A stretch of DNA of 52,560 nucleotides. Origin: Kocuria rosea subsp. polaris (GTDB lineage Bacteria; Actinomycetota; Actinomycetes; Actinomycetales; Micrococcaceae). Below are positions 1 through 9,193 of the stretch, piece by piece (position 1 is the first letter of the stretch; each line of letters begins with the position of its first letter). A program made the position numbers and the translations under genes. The notes under the pieces are model-generated. The model saw only the letters and a program-made list of their open reading frames with translations, was not told the origin of the DNA and did not search any database. Location: NCBI RefSeq assembly GCF_001483755.1, contig NZ_LQBK01000041.1, forward strand, positions 1 to 52,560. The letters are read 5' to 3'.

Positions 1-36
1 AGGGCAGGTGGCTCACCGCCACCACTCGCTTTACAT

Positions 37-56
37 ATGGCCGGCTTACCGGCCAT
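37..56. terminator. Short perfect palindrome, possible terminator
   Basis: Eight-base arms ATGGCCGG and CCGGCCAT are separated by CTTA. It lies in the gene-free start of the window, about 200 bases upstream of the AbiEi start. There is no T-run on either side, so a terminator role is only a guess. Nothing else was recognised in bases 1-220. Confidence 0.3.
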
Positions 57-229
57 CGACTCACGAGAACTACGTCGCCGTAATGGGATGTCCTACAGGT
101 CCGTGCCGCGTAGCTCCGGGCTGCACAGCGGCTAGACCACCCCAGGTATCACTCCTCCATGCACCAGTCCCGATCCACTGGTGAGGAGGACAGATGTACG
201 GGATTCCTTGCATGCGTGCGCCATTGGAC

Positions 230-257
230 TTGGTTTGTTGCAACTAGAGGATACAAT
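230..257 (+). promoter_or_regulatory. Possible promoter of the AbiE operon
   Basis: TTGGTT (230-235) and TACAAT (252-257) are 16 bases apart. The predicted transcription start would fall at or next to the ATG at 264, so the transcript would be leaderless or nearly so. That fits the absence of a Shine-Dalgarno sequence before that ATG. Both boxes are imperfect, so this is an inference. Confidence 0.35.
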
Positions 258-263
258 CTAAGT

Positions 264-1352
264 ATGAGGATGGTTGAGGTTCTGCGGATGCTGGGAGAGG
301 TGACCGCATCCCAGTGGGGGATGGTCACTACGGCTCAGGCGGCCTCTCTTGGTGTCTCCCGACTGGCGCTGGCAAGGGCGGCCGAAGCTGGGCATCTGAT
401 TCGACTGACGCAAGGGGTGTACCGGGAAGCCGGGGCTCCGGCCGATGAGTTCGAGGATCTACGCGCCGGATGGCTGGCCACTGATCCGACTCGTACTGCC
501 GAGGATCGGCTGAGCGATGGATCAGCCGGTGTGGTGGTCTCCGGAGTAAGCGCGGCGTGGCTTCATAAGATGGGGGATCTGCTTCCGGAGCCCTACCAGT
601 TCACCACCCCTACCCGTCGACAATCGCAGCGAGCCGGCATCCACTTCCGCATTCGCCATCTCCACGATAACGAGGTGACCATGGTGGCAGGACTGCCGGT
701 CACCACCGCAGAGCGCACCCTGGCGGACATGGTGGCCGATCGCATTGACCTGTCCCTGGTGGCTGACGCGCTGGCGGATGCGACTCGTGCTGGTGGGGTG
801 AACCTTCAGTGGCTGGCCGATCTTCTAGGGCCGGTCGCGGCACGCCACGGCCACGCCCGCGGAGATGGGAAAGCCCTCCTTGACCACCTACTGAGCATTG
901 TTGGTCTGGATTCTGAGAGTGTGGCCGCCCGGATGGCTTCCACGGAGATAGGTCCGCTGGTAACTGCTCGCTACCTGCGCAACCTGCTCGCCCACCATCC
1001 GGGGAACGGGCCTACTCTGAACCCGGAACTGGCCCACACGGTGCGCCAACTTCAGGAACAACTGACCTCATCCCTTCAGCCGCTGCAACAGACCATGAGT
1101 GCTCTTGAACAACAGACGGCTCCGCATCTGCTGGCACTTGGAGAAGTCCTGCGCACCAACACCTCGCTGTCCCAGCTCAACGCCGTGAACATGACCGCCG
1201 TGCGGACCGCGCTGGAGCCGTTTACTAACCCAGCCTGGCAACAGACAGCGGCGCGGCTGCGTAGTTCACTGAACCATTCAGGGGGGTCACATCAGGCCAC
1301 CGCACTGACCCAAGACTCCCCGCCGGCAGAAGAGGAGGCTTCGTCCTCGTAA
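264..1352 (+). CDS. abiEi: AbiEi-family antitoxin (type IV toxin-antitoxin)
   Basis: A 362-residue protein with an N-terminal winged-helix region (about residues 1-50, containing TAQAASLGVSRLALARAAE and LIRLTQGVYRE). A typical AbiEi core follows, with AAWLHKMGDLLPEPYQFTTP and GLPVTTAERTLADMV. The family represses its own promoter through the winged helix and neutralises the partner nucleotidyltransferase. The reading frame is open back to 159, but the upstream stretch (CTGFLACVRHWTW) does not resemble the family, so the ATG at 264, where the family-like sequence begins, is preferred. The C-terminal 90 residues are Gln/Ser-rich and probably flexible. The AbiEii gene starts 192 bases downstream, the expected order. 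Confidence 0.8.
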   Translation: MRMVEVLRMLGEVTASQWGMVTTAQAASLGVSRLALARAAEAGHLIRLTQGVYREAGAPADEFEDLRAGWLATDPTRTAEDRLSDGSAGVVVSGVSAAWLHKMGDLLPEPYQFTTPTRRQSQRAGIHFRIRHLHDNEVTMVAGLPVTTAERTLADMVADRIDLSLVADALADATRAGGVNLQWLADLLGPVAARHGHARGDGKALLDHLLSIVGLDSESVAARMASTEIGPLVTARYLRNLLAHHPGNGPTLNPELAHTVRQLQEQLTSSLQPLQQTMSALEQQTAPHLLALGEVLRTNTSLSQLNAVNMTAVRTALEPFTNPAWQQTAARLRSSLNHSGGSHQATALTQDSPPAEEEASSS

Positions 1353-1544
1353 AGGCCTCAGGGCGGCACCTGCCCCGTGAGGACACCCCCATCGTTACAG
1401 GGCTCCCCATAAGCCATACTCCGTAGTCACTCACTGCCAAGACGTTCTGATGAAGCTCGTCTGGTGCTATGTGCTGCTTACTCGTCCTCCGCAGCGGCTC
1501 CTCCCCGCATCTGCAGTTCCTCCAGCCCTCCGTGAAAGGTGTCC

Positions 1545-2483
1545 ATGCCATCTGAGCCGCCCTATTCCTCCTCCGCAGCAGTGGACAGTGCCATCAAGAA
1601 TGCCGCGCGCAATGCCGGCAAACAGGACCGCTCACGCAATGTCGGCAACATGATCCGGCAGGCGTGTTTCGATCGGTTCCTGTGCCGTGTCTTCTCCGAC
1701 GGCGCCAATTCAGAATGGGTCCTTAAGGGCGGTACGGGAATGCTCGCGCGCATCCCCTCCACCCGGGCCACCTTGGACGTGGACCTCTACCGCAACGGTT
1801 TCACCCTCGATCAGGCTCTCGAGGACCTCAAGCGCCTGGCGGCAGTCGACCTGGGGGACTACTTCCGGTTCGTCTACCACAGCCACGTCGACGCTGTGGA
1901 GGGACAGGCCCAGCCCTACACCGACGGCTACCGGGTCACGTTCATCCCCTACCTGGGCACCACAAAACTCCACTCATTCCACGTGGACCTGGCTATCGGC
2001 GCCGGAGTTACCGCGCCCATCGAGACCACCGCCCCGGCCAACCGTCTCCACCTACCCCGCTTGGTGACCACCGACTACCGGCTCTACCCGATCGTGGACC
2101 AGATTGCCGACAAGGTCTGCGCCACCATGGCCACCTACAACGGCGCTCCCTCCTCCCGAGAGAAAGACCTCGTGGATCTTGTCGTCATCGCCACCACCTA
2201 CCCCCTCAACGCCGCATCCCTTGCTGCAGCCATCGACACCGAACGTCGACGCCGCCGCCTCGACCTTTTTACCCACTTCACCATTCCCACCGCTTGGGGA
2301 CCCAGCTATACCAAAATGGCCCGCACTATCCCCGCTTGCGCCAATTACCAGGCCATCGATGCAGCCACTGCCCTGGCCCAACGCCTCCTGAACCCGGTAT
2401 TAAAAGGAGACCTCGCCGAAGAGACCTGGGACCCCATCAAGCTGACTTGGAAGGGGGTTGATGCGCGATCAGATGACATCTGA
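1545..2483 (+). CDS. abiEii: AbiEii-family nucleotidyltransferase toxin
   Basis: A 312-residue DNA polymerase beta-fold nucleotidyltransferase. The active-site signature is visible as KGGTG at residues 61-65 followed by the metal-binding pair D78-V-D80. A later conserved block, ADKVCATMATYNGAPSSREKDLVDL, contains the Lys/Asp residues typical of AbiEii/MenT-like toxins. Such enzymes transfer nucleotides to an RNA target and arrest growth, causing abortive infection. The ATG at 1545 is chosen over the in-frame GTG at 1539 because AAGG (1536-1539) is then properly spaced. It is the second gene of the abiEi-abiEii operon. All key residues are present, so the gene is probably functional. Confidence 0.82.
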   Translation: MPSEPPYSSSAAVDSAIKNAARNAGKQDRSRNVGNMIRQACFDRFLCRVFSDGANSEWVLKGGTGMLARIPSTRATLDVDLYRNGFTLDQALEDLKRLAAVDLGDYFRFVYHSHVDAVEGQAQPYTDGYRVTFIPYLGTTKLHSFHVDLAIGAGVTAPIETTAPANRLHLPRLVTTDYRLYPIVDQIADKVCATMATYNGAPSSREKDLVDLVVIATTYPLNAASLAAAIDTERRRRRLDLFTHFTIPTAWGPSYTKMARTIPACANYQAIDAATALAQRLLNPVLKGDLAEETWDPIKLTWKGVDARSDDI

Positions 2484-2584
2484 TCGCGCATCAGTCCCCA
2501 AGTTGCTGGGACGCCTCACGTTATGCGGTCGCATCGGCTCGATACGCTGAAATCCCCCCAGCCCCCAACACCTCGGAGACACCG

Positions 2585-3064
2585 ATGAGCGACGATCCGC
2601 ACGCCCGCGAGCAAGCCCTCTATGGCCTGCTCGCCCGCGACCACTACAACTTGCACGACATGGGCGAGCAGCCCGATCTATACCCTGCCCTCAAGCGACT
2701 AGCCATCGTCCTCGGCGACCAACAACCCGAGTACATATGGGCGACCGTCACCAGCAATGAGTGGACCGCCGAGGCAGGGGTGCTGCATGTCCTTGTTGGC
2801 AACGCCATGCTCAGCACCGGCTACGGGCGAAGCGGGTCAAGGGAAATCCATGTCGAGCCTCTCAACCTCGTCGATTTTGACCTGGACGTTCGCGCGACGG
2901 AGCGCACCAGCCGTGTTCCCGGGGGTGTGCACAAGGTGACCGTCACTCTCAACCGTGACAACGGCAGGGATGCCATGACGATCAAGGCCCAGACCTTGCA
3001 GGACGACGAATCGGTGCAGGCGTTGCTGGCCCTCGTGCGTAGCTTGGCGGACCGCCTCAGCTGA
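2585..3064 (+). CDS. Hypothetical protein, 159 residues
   Basis: Family not recognised. The protein is soluble, has no membrane segment, and begins with an acidic helix (SDDPHAREQALYGLLARDHYNLHD). The middle is probably beta-rich (STGYGRSGSREIHVEPLNLVDFDLDVRATE), and the end is a helix (ESVQALLALVRSLADRLS). GGAG about eight bases before the ATG supports the start. It follows AbiEii by 101 bases in the same direction but need not belong to that module. It resembles small cytosolic proteins with a PH-like fold, but this is speculative. Confidence 0.6.
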   Translation: MSDDPHAREQALYGLLARDHYNLHDMGEQPDLYPALKRLAIVLGDQQPEYIWATVTSNEWTAEAGVLHVLVGNAMLSTGYGRSGSREIHVEPLNLVDFDLDVRATERTSRVPGGVHKVTVTLNRDNGRDAMTIKAQTLQDDESVQALLALVRSLADRLS

Positions 3065-3215
3065 ATGTGGCTCTGAAGCCGCCGGGCGACCGGAGGACCG
3101 CGAAAAGTCGGTCCTGCACAACGGTCAACAGGTGGACTCGATCCGACGATGGCGGCTTCTGTACCCAGCGTCTCCGCAAGAGTGACTGCCACACGATCCC
3201 CATGAGGCCGTAGGG

Positions 3216-3241
3216 ATTCTTTCGGGGCACAAGAAGGGCTG
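3216..3241 (+). repeat. Imperfect direct repeat, left copy
   Basis: A 14-base core ATTCTTTCGGGGCA followed by AGAAGGGCTG-like sequence recurs in the same orientation at 42951-42977. The two copies bracket almost the whole conjugative/defence region. They could be remnants of attachment sites or a common intergenic motif; one mismatch cluster separates the shared parts. Confidence 0.4.
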
Positions 3242-3247
3242 ACGCCC

Positions 3248-3281
3248 CACCCATTATGTTGACATATCAACATAATGGGTG
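3248..3281. promoter_or_regulatory. AT-rich 15-bp inverted repeat, likely operator
   Basis: Arms of 15 bases (CACCCATTATGTTGA and its complement) flank a CATA centre. The palindrome is conspicuously AT-rich for this DNA and lies about 90 bases upstream of the ATG at 3370. TTGACA at 3259-3264 is embedded in it. It has no T-tail, so a dimeric repressor site fits better than a terminator. The cognate regulator is unknown. Confidence 0.5.
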
Positions 3282-3454
3282 TTGGCTGGTGCGTGTTCTC
3301 GAAGATGGCCGTGGAGCGGCTGGGTAGCGTGTGAGGGAGATTCCCGATCGCAATCAGGAGATCCCCCCCATGGCCCGAGCCCGCAAGAGGACACAAGTCG
3401 AGGGGCAGCTGAGCATTGATGCCTTTCTCTTCCCGGAACCCGAGGAGGTTCGTG

Positions 3455-3847
3455 ATGAACACGTACGGCAAGTTCGCGCAGGAAGCGTGGAAGACGACCG
3501 CGCCCGCGGAGTACGCCCTGATCCCGGATCCGGAGGCGTGGTTCGAGAGGCTGGGGGAGGAGGCATCGATCAGGGTGGAGGATTTGACGACGGCGCTGGC
3601 CGGCCCGGACCCGGTGGGGGAGAGCTTCCTGGAGAAGGTGGGGCGGTTGAACGCGGCGAAGATGCAGGCCGAGGAGATCGTGCGCGCGGAGATGCTGACT
3701 CCGGACCCGTCGGTGCAGGAGGAACCGGACGAGGAGAACGAGGAGGAGTCCGGGGTGGCGCGGAGGCTGCGGATCGTGCAGCAGCTGAACCGGGAGGACC
3801 GGGAGTACTGGGACGAGGTGCGCCGGCAGGAGGCCGAACAGGCGTAG
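3455..3847 (+). CDS. Small acidic hypothetical protein
   Basis: 130 residues, not recognised. It is rich in Glu/Asp (PDPSVQEEPDEENEEES near residue 95) and ends in a charged helix (VARRLRIVQQLNREDREYWDEVRRQEAEQA). A strong GAGGAGG (3442-3448) precedes the ATG, and codon third positions are overwhelmingly G/C in this frame, so this frame is the coding one. The adjacent frame, open from 3331, gives an unnatural Gly/Arg/Ala-rich sequence across the same bases. The stop is 11 bases before the GTG chosen for the methyltransferase-helicase, suggesting co-translation. Confidence 0.65.
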   Translation: MNTYGKFAQEAWKTTAPAEYALIPDPEAWFERLGEEASIRVEDLTTALAGPDPVGESFLEKVGRLNAAKMQAEEIVRAEMLTPDPSVQEEPDEENEEESGVARRLRIVQQLNREDREYWDEVRRQEAEQA

Positions 3848-3858
3848 TTCAGGCGTCT

Positions 3859-6800
3859 GTGGCCTCGGGGCGCTTTGTCCCGCGTGCCCAGGACGAGTTG
3901 GCCCCGTCCGGGGCGCAGGCGAGGTTCCGAGCCAATCTCGCAGCGCTGCGCGTGCTGCGCACCCTGCAGGCCGAGGAGCGGGCCGCCACCGAGGCCGAGC
4001 GCACCACGCTGGTCCGCTGGGGGTCCTGGGGTGCCAGTGGGGTGGCGGAGGTCTTCGACGAGTCCCGCACCGAGTACGAGGCCGAGCGGGCCGAGCTGCA
4101 CGAGCTGCTGAATGAGGCCGAGTACGCCGCCGCCCGGCGCACGGTGATCAACGCCCACTACACCGACCCGGCGATCGCAGCCGAGGTCTGGGGCGCGCTC
4201 CAAAGTCTCGGGTTCCAGGGTGGTCGGGTGCTGGAGCCTGGCTCCGGGGCCGGCACCTTCATCGGCCTGGCCCCGGAAGGGGCGCAGATGACCGGGGTGG
4301 AGTTGGACCCCGTGACCGCGGCGATCTCCCAGGCCATCTATCCCGAGGCGACCATCCGCACCGAGTCTTTCGCCGACACCCGGATGCCCGGTGGCACTTT
4401 CGACGTCGCGGTGGGCAACGTCCCGTTCTCCCGCAACTCTCTGCACGATCCCCGGCACAACGCGGGCGGGCACTCGATGCACAACCACTTCATCCTCAAA
4501 TCCTTGGCCCTGACCCGGCCCGGTGGGGTAGCCGGGGTGATCTCCAGCGCGTTCACCCTGGACGCGCAGAACCCCGCAGCCCGCCGGGAGATGGCCGAGA
4601 CGGCCGACCTGCTCGGTGCGGTGCGTCTACCGACCGGGGCCCACCGCAGGGCGGCCGGCACGGACGCGCTGACCGATGTGCTGATCTTCCGGCGCCGCCT
4701 GCCCGGGGAGCAGCCGCTGGACCGGTCGTGGGTGGAGACCGCTGCGGTGGAACTGGACGGCCAGCAAGCCCGCATGAACTCCTACTTCCTCGCTCACCCC
4801 GCCCGGGTACTCGGGCAGCCCACCATGGGCCACGGGATGTACGGCTCCGCCACCCTCACTGTGCGTGCTGAGGACCTGGCCGCCACCGGGGCCCGGCTGC
4901 GCGAACAGTTAGCGGAAATCACGGAGCAGGCCGTGGTGGCCGGGTACGGCATGACGGAACGCAGTGGCGAGCAGAAGCTCGAGGCGGCCGCCCTGATTCC
5001 AGCTGGTGAGCAGGAACAGATCGGGCACATCACCGACCGCGGGCCAGCGGGCTTCACCCAGGTCACCGTGGATGGGGTGCACGCACCGTTGAAGGTGCCG
5101 CTCACCCAGCAGACCGAACTGCGGGCCCTGCTCGGGTTGCGCGATGCCGGGCGGGCCGTGCTGAGCCTGGAGGCGGCCAACGTCGAGGACACCGATGAGC
5201 TCGACGCCATGCGCGAGCAGCTGCGCGGCAGCTATGAGGCGTATGTAGACCGATACGGGCCAATCAATCGGTTCACGGAGCGGCGCACCGGACGCACCAA
5301 CGATGCCGGTGAGGACATCCTGGCCCGTGTCACTCCTCCGGCGGTGCGCCTGTTGCGCGGGGACCCGTTCGGGCCGTTGGTGAAGGCCTTGGAGCACTTC
5401 GACGAAGGCGCAGGCACCGCGGCCCCGGCGGGTTTGCTGTCGGAGCGGCAGGTGCAGCCGCGCCGGCCCGTGCTCGGGGTCGACACCCCCGATGAGGCCC
5501 TGGCCGTCACCCTGGACACGGTGGGGACCGTGGATCTGACCCACATCGCCCGGCTGCTAGGCACCGACGAAGAGTCCGCGCGCGAGACCCTGGGGGAGCT
5601 GGTCTACGAAGTGCCCGGCGAGGACGGGGTCTACGAGACCCGCGCGGAGCACCTGTCCGGAGACGTACGCGAGAAGCTGGACACCGCCCGGGCCGCGGCA
5701 GCCGCCGACGAGCGGTTCCAGACCAACGTGACCGCCCTGGAGGCCGTGCTGCCGGCCCCGCTGGGGGCCGATGAGATCGAGGCCCGCATCGGCGCGGTGT
5801 GGGTGACCCCTCAGATCCACGAGCAGTTCCTGCGCCACATCATCAAAGACCCGGCTGCACGGGTGGACCGGATCAGCGGGGCCACCTGGGAAGTGCGCGC
5901 ATCGCGCCACGTGTTCGCCGCCCGCAATGACTGGGGCACCGAGCGGATGGCCGCTGGCGACATCTTCGCCCGCCTGTTGGAGCAGCGCCGCATCCAGGTC
6001 ACGGACCCGGACCCGTCGGATCCGGAGGGCAACCGCCGGGTGGTCAACGCCACCGAGACAACCGCCGCCCAGGAGAAAGCGTCGTTGATGCAGGAGCGTT
6101 TCGGGGAGTGGGTGTGGGAGGACCCGGGGCGGGCGGCCGGGTTGGTGGATGAGTACAACCGGCGGTTCAACTCCATCGTGCTGCGCGACTACACCGTCGA
6201 GGGGGAACGGTTGAGCTTCCCTGGATTGGTGAAGAACTTCACCCCCCGGCCCCACCAGCGGGCCGCAGTGGCGCGGATGCTCTCGGAGCCCTCCGTGGGG
6301 CTCTTCCACGAGGTGGGGGCGGGCAAGACCGCCGAGATGGTGATCGGTGCGATGGAGCTGCGCCGGTTGGGCATGGCGCGCAAGCCGGTGATCGTGGTGC
6401 CCAACCACATGCTCGACCAGTTCTCCCGGGAGTGGTTGCAGCTCTACCCCCAAGCGCAGATCCTGGCGGCGTCCTCGGAGGATCTGGCCGGAGACAAGCG
6501 GCGGGTGTTCGTGGCCCGGGCTGCGGCCAGTGACTGGGACGGGATCATCATGACCCGTACCGCGTTCGAGCGCATCGAGCTCTCCGAGGAGTCCAAGGCC
6601 GCCTACGACCTGTCCGAGATGGGCCGCCAACGGGCCGAGCTGGAGGCCGCCAACGAACGGGCCGCGGCCAGTGGGGCGGACACCATGTCGATCAAGCGCA
6701 TGGAGGCCCGACTCCAGGCGAGGGAGGAGAAGCTCAAGGCCAAGTCCGACCGGGCCACGGATCCGGGGATCACCTTCGAGCAGACCGGCATCGACTACCT

Positions 6801-8931
6801 GCTGGTCGATGAGCTGCACGAGTACAAGAACCTCGACACCGCCTCCAACATCTCCGACGCGGCGATCGACGGGTCCAAGCGGGCCAGTGACCTGCACTCC
6901 AAGGTGGAGTACCTGCGGTCGGTGCACGGAGATCGGGTGATCACCGGGGCGACCGCGACACCGATCGCGAACTCGGTGACCGAGATGTACGTGATGCAGC
7001 GCTATCTGGGCCCGGAGCTGTTGGAGCGGGCGGGGATCCACGACTTCGACTCGTGGGCGGCGACCTTCGGTCAGGTGGTGTCCGAGATGGAGCTCTCGGT
7101 GGCCGGCGGGGACACGTTCAAGATGAAGGAGCGCTTCGCGAAGTTCCAGAACGTCCCGGAGCTGTTGAAGATGTTCCACACCTTCGCCGACGTGAAGACC
7201 GCCGAGGACTTGCAGCTCCCCACCCCAGACCTTGCCGAACGGGAGGACGGGAAGCGTCTGCCGCGCATGGTCCCGGTGGAGGCCTCCGCGGAGCTGCAGG
7301 ACTACATCGCGGAGATCGGCCGGCGGGCCGAGGCGATCCAGGCGCGGTTGGTGCCCCCGACCGAGGACAACATGCTCAAGATCAGCTCCGACGGGCGCAA
7401 GGCCGCCCTGGACCTGCGCCTAATCGATCCGGAGCTGGGCTCGGTCGTGGCGGAGACCAAGATCAGCGCCGCCGCGGACCTGATGGCCCGGGTGTACGAG
7501 GACCACCGCGAGGACGTGTTCACGGATCCCTCCACCGGGGAGGAGCACCCCACCCGCGGTGCGCTGCAGATCGTGTTCTGCGACTTGGGTACTCCATCGG
7601 AGTCCTGGAACGTCTACGACGAACTGCGCGCTCAGCTGGCCGAGCGGGGGGTGCCGGCGGAGAAGATCCGGTTCATGCACGAGGCCCGCAACGATGCGGA
7701 GAAGGGCCGGCTGTTCTCCGCCGCCCGCACCGGGGAGGTGGCGGTGCTGATCGGCTCCACCCAGAAAATGGGGGTGGGCACCAACATCCAAGCTCGTGCG
7801 GTGCACCTGGTGGACCTGGACGCCCCATGGCGCCCGGCCGATGTCGCCCAGCGCCATGGGCGGATCATCCGGCAGGGCAATCAGAACCCGGAGGTCGCCA
7901 TTTCCCAGGTGGTGACCAAGGGGTCCTTCGACACCTTCATGTGGCAGACGTTGGAGCGGAAGTCGAAGTTCATCGACCAGATCATGCGCGGCCGGTTGGA
8001 CGTGCGCGAGATCGAGGATGTCGGGGATAACACCTTGTCCTTCGCCGAGGTGAAGGCGATCTCCAGCGGCAATCCGTTGATCCTGGAGAAGTCGAAAGCC
8101 GATCAAGAGCTGGCCCGGTTGGAGCGGCTGAACCGGGCCTGGCACCGCAACCAATCGTCGTTGGTGTTCCGCAAGGACGCCGCCCAGTCGCGCGCTGACG
8201 CGCTGGAGCAGGAGATCCCCGTGCTCCGCGCAGCCGCGCAGCGCACCACCGATGAGCTCGGCGGGGAGAAGTTCCGGATGACCATCGACGGGGCCAGCTA
8301 CGACAAGCGCACCGAGGCGGCGGAAGCGTGGCAACGGTGGGCAGGAGTGTACGCCACCTCGCGCCCGCCCCGGGGCGGGGAGATCGACCTCGGTGTTGCC
8401 GGACGCATCGGTGGCCACGACATCCGGGTCGTGCAGCGTCCAGGGAACCTGGCCGACCTGGGCGCATCCCCCGTCGAGCTGCGCATCGACGACGCCCCCG
8501 GTGTGGCCGTGGAGGTCACCCGCGCGACGTCGTTGAACCCGAGCGTGGGCATGATCCAACGACTCGAGAACCAGGTCCGGGCACTGCCGGAGGAAGTCAC
8601 CAAGCGCGAAGCGAGACTGGCCTCCGCCCGGCAGGAAGTCGTCGACGCCCGGGAGGCACTGGGCGTGCCGTTCAAGCACCAGGAAGCCCTGGATGCTGCC
8701 CGGTGGGAGGTCGAACGGATCGGGCGCGCGATGCGCGGTGAGGAGACGCCGCAACCGAGCCTGGATCCGGAGCTGGAGGCGTTGAAGAAACGGATGCGCA
8801 TCAACTTCCCAGACGCTCCCACCGCGGGACGCAGCAGTGCCAGCAGCGGCGGCAACGGCCCCAGGCGTCCGCTCGAGGTGGCGCGGCGGCACGACGAGCA
8901 GCGTCCCCAGCAGGGCGGCTTGGAGCTGTAA
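3859..8931 (+). CDS. Methyltransferase-SNF2 helicase giant protein (DarB-like)
   Basis: About 1690 residues. An N-terminal adenine-methyltransferase fold carries the AdoMet motif VLEPGSGAG (about residue 123) and the catalytic motif variant GNVPF (about 184) in place of NPPY. The middle and C-terminus form a superfamily 2 helicase: Walker A HEVGAGKT (about 817), a DELH box in LLVDELHEYKN (about 983), TGATATPIAN, and motif VI QRHGRIIRQGNQ (about 1330). A coiled-coil tail follows. The domain order matches phage P1 DarB and related plasmid/ICE proteins, which protect incoming DNA from host restriction. The start is uncertain: GTG 3859 follows the small gene directly, but the same frame stays open to ATG 3370, which has its own AGGAG. 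Confidence 0.75.
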   Translation: MASGRFVPRAQDELAPSGAQARFRANLAALRVLRTLQAEERAATEAERTTLVRWGSWGASGVAEVFDESRTEYEAERAELHELLNEAEYAAARRTVINAHYTDPAIAAEVWGALQSLGFQGGRVLEPGSGAGTFIGLAPEGAQMTGVELDPVTAAISQAIYPEATIRTESFADTRMPGGTFDVAVGNVPFSRNSLHDPRHNAGGHSMHNHFILKSLALTRPGGVAGVISSAFTLDAQNPAARREMAETADLLGAVRLPTGAHRRAAGTDALTDVLIFRRRLPGEQPLDRSWVETAAVELDGQQARMNSYFLAHPARVLGQPTMGHGMYGSATLTVRAEDLAATGARLREQLAEITEQAVVAGYGMTERSGEQKLEAAALIPAGEQEQIGHITDRGPAGFTQVTVDGVHAPLKVPLTQQTELRALLGLRDAGRAVLSLEAANVEDTDELDAMREQLRGSYEAYVDRYGPINRFTERRTGRTNDAGEDILARVTPPAVRLLRGDPFGPLVKALEHFDEGAGTAAPAGLLSERQVQPRRPVLGVDTPDEALAVTLDTVGTVDLTHIARLLGTDEESARETLGELVYEVPGEDGVYETRAEHLSGDVREKLDTARAAAAADERFQTNVTALEAVLPAPLGADEIEARIGAVWVTPQIHEQFLRHIIKDPAARVDRISGATWEVRASRHVFAARNDWGTERMAAGDIFARLLEQRRIQVTDPDPSDPEGNRRVVNATETTAAQEKASLMQERFGEWVWEDPGRAAGLVDEYNRRFNSIVLRDYTVEGERLSFPGLVKNFTPRPHQRAAVARMLSEPSVGLFHEVGAGKTAEMVIGAMELRRLGMARKPVIVVPNHMLDQFSREWLQLYPQAQILAASSEDLAGDKRRVFVARAAASDWDGIIMTRTAFERIELSEESKAAYDLSEMGRQRAELEAANERAAASGADTMSIKRMEARLQAREEKLKAKSDRATDPGITFEQTGIDYLLVDELHEYKNLDTASNISDAAIDGSKRASDLHSKVEYLRSVHGDRVITGATATPIANSVTEMYVMQRYLGPELLERAGIHDFDSWAATFGQVVSEMELSVAGGDTFKMKERFAKFQNVPELLKMFHTFADVKTAEDLQLPTPDLAEREDGKRLPRMVPVEASAELQDYIAEIGRRAEAIQARLVPPTEDNMLKISSDGRKAALDLRLIDPELGSVVAETKISAAADLMARVYEDHREDVFTDPSTGEEHPTRGALQIVFCDLGTPSESWNVYDELRAQLAERGVPAEKIRFMHEARNDAEKGRLFSAARTGEVAVLIGSTQKMGVGTNIQARAVHLVDLDAPWRPADVAQRHGRIIRQGNQNPEVAISQVVTKGSFDTFMWQTLERKSKFIDQIMRGRLDVREIEDVGDNTLSFAEVKAISSGNPLILEKSKADQELARLERLNRAWHRNQSSLVFRKDAAQSRADALEQEIPVLRAAAQRTTDELGGEKFRMTIDGASYDKRTEAAEAWQRWAGVYATSRPPRGGEIDLGVAGRIGGHDIRVVQRPGNLADLGASPVELRIDDAPGVAVEVTRATSLNPSVGMIQRLENQVRALPEEVTKREARLASARQEVVDAREALGVPFKHQEALDAARWEVERIGRAMRGEETPQPSLDPELEALKKRMRINFPDAPTAGRSSASSGGNGPRRPLEVARRHDEQRPQQGGLEL

Positions 8932-8961
8932 ATACTCGCTCTGCTCGGTCTGCTCAGACGG

Positions 8962-8997
8962 ACGGTGCCCGCTCCCCATTGGGGGAGCGGGCACCGT
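8962..8997 (+). terminator. Strong hairpin after the methyltransferase-helicase
   Basis: A perfect 16-bp stem with an ATTG loop, followed by the modestly T-rich TGCTTGTGTGG. It is placed 31 bases past the stop codon. Confidence 0.75.
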
Positions 8998-9163
8998 TGC
9001 TTGTGTGGTGACCACGTGTGCGGGAAGCCGTCCACAGTCGGCGGCTACGGAAGTGCCACGGTCACGGGGGAGGTGACCTGCCGGCTGTGGGCGGGTGGTC
9101 GGATGGGGTCCCCGCTGTCCATCATGTGTGCGGGAAAAGCCGCGGAGCCGGTGGGAGCTTTTG

Positions 9164-9183
9164 CCGTGCCCATGTGGGCACGG
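9164..9183. terminator. Palindrome downstream of the minus-strand pair
   Basis: Nine-base arms CCGTGCCCA and TGGGCACGG around TG, lying 11 bases beyond the stop of the 61-residue membrane gene. There is no T-run, so it is a weak candidate terminator for that minus-strand pair. Confidence 0.4.
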
Positions 9184-9193
9184 GGCCAGGAAC

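Noticed and set aside
3331-3858. N-terminal extension of the giant protein, Gly/Arg/Ala-rich
   Set aside because: Across 3455-3847 the composition is that of an out-of-frame translation; the overlapping 130-residue frame has proper codon use and its own GAGGAGG. Kept only as a finding.
2821-4488. 555-codon minus-strand reading frame
   Set aside because: Antisense to the genes at 2585, 3455 and the methyltransferase; low-complexity composition without motifs, a shadow of high-GC coding DNA.
9014-9150. GTGTGCGGGAA(AA)GCCG short direct repeat
   Set aside because: Two copies of about 15 bases with no structure or spacing pattern; not enough to call a functional repeat.
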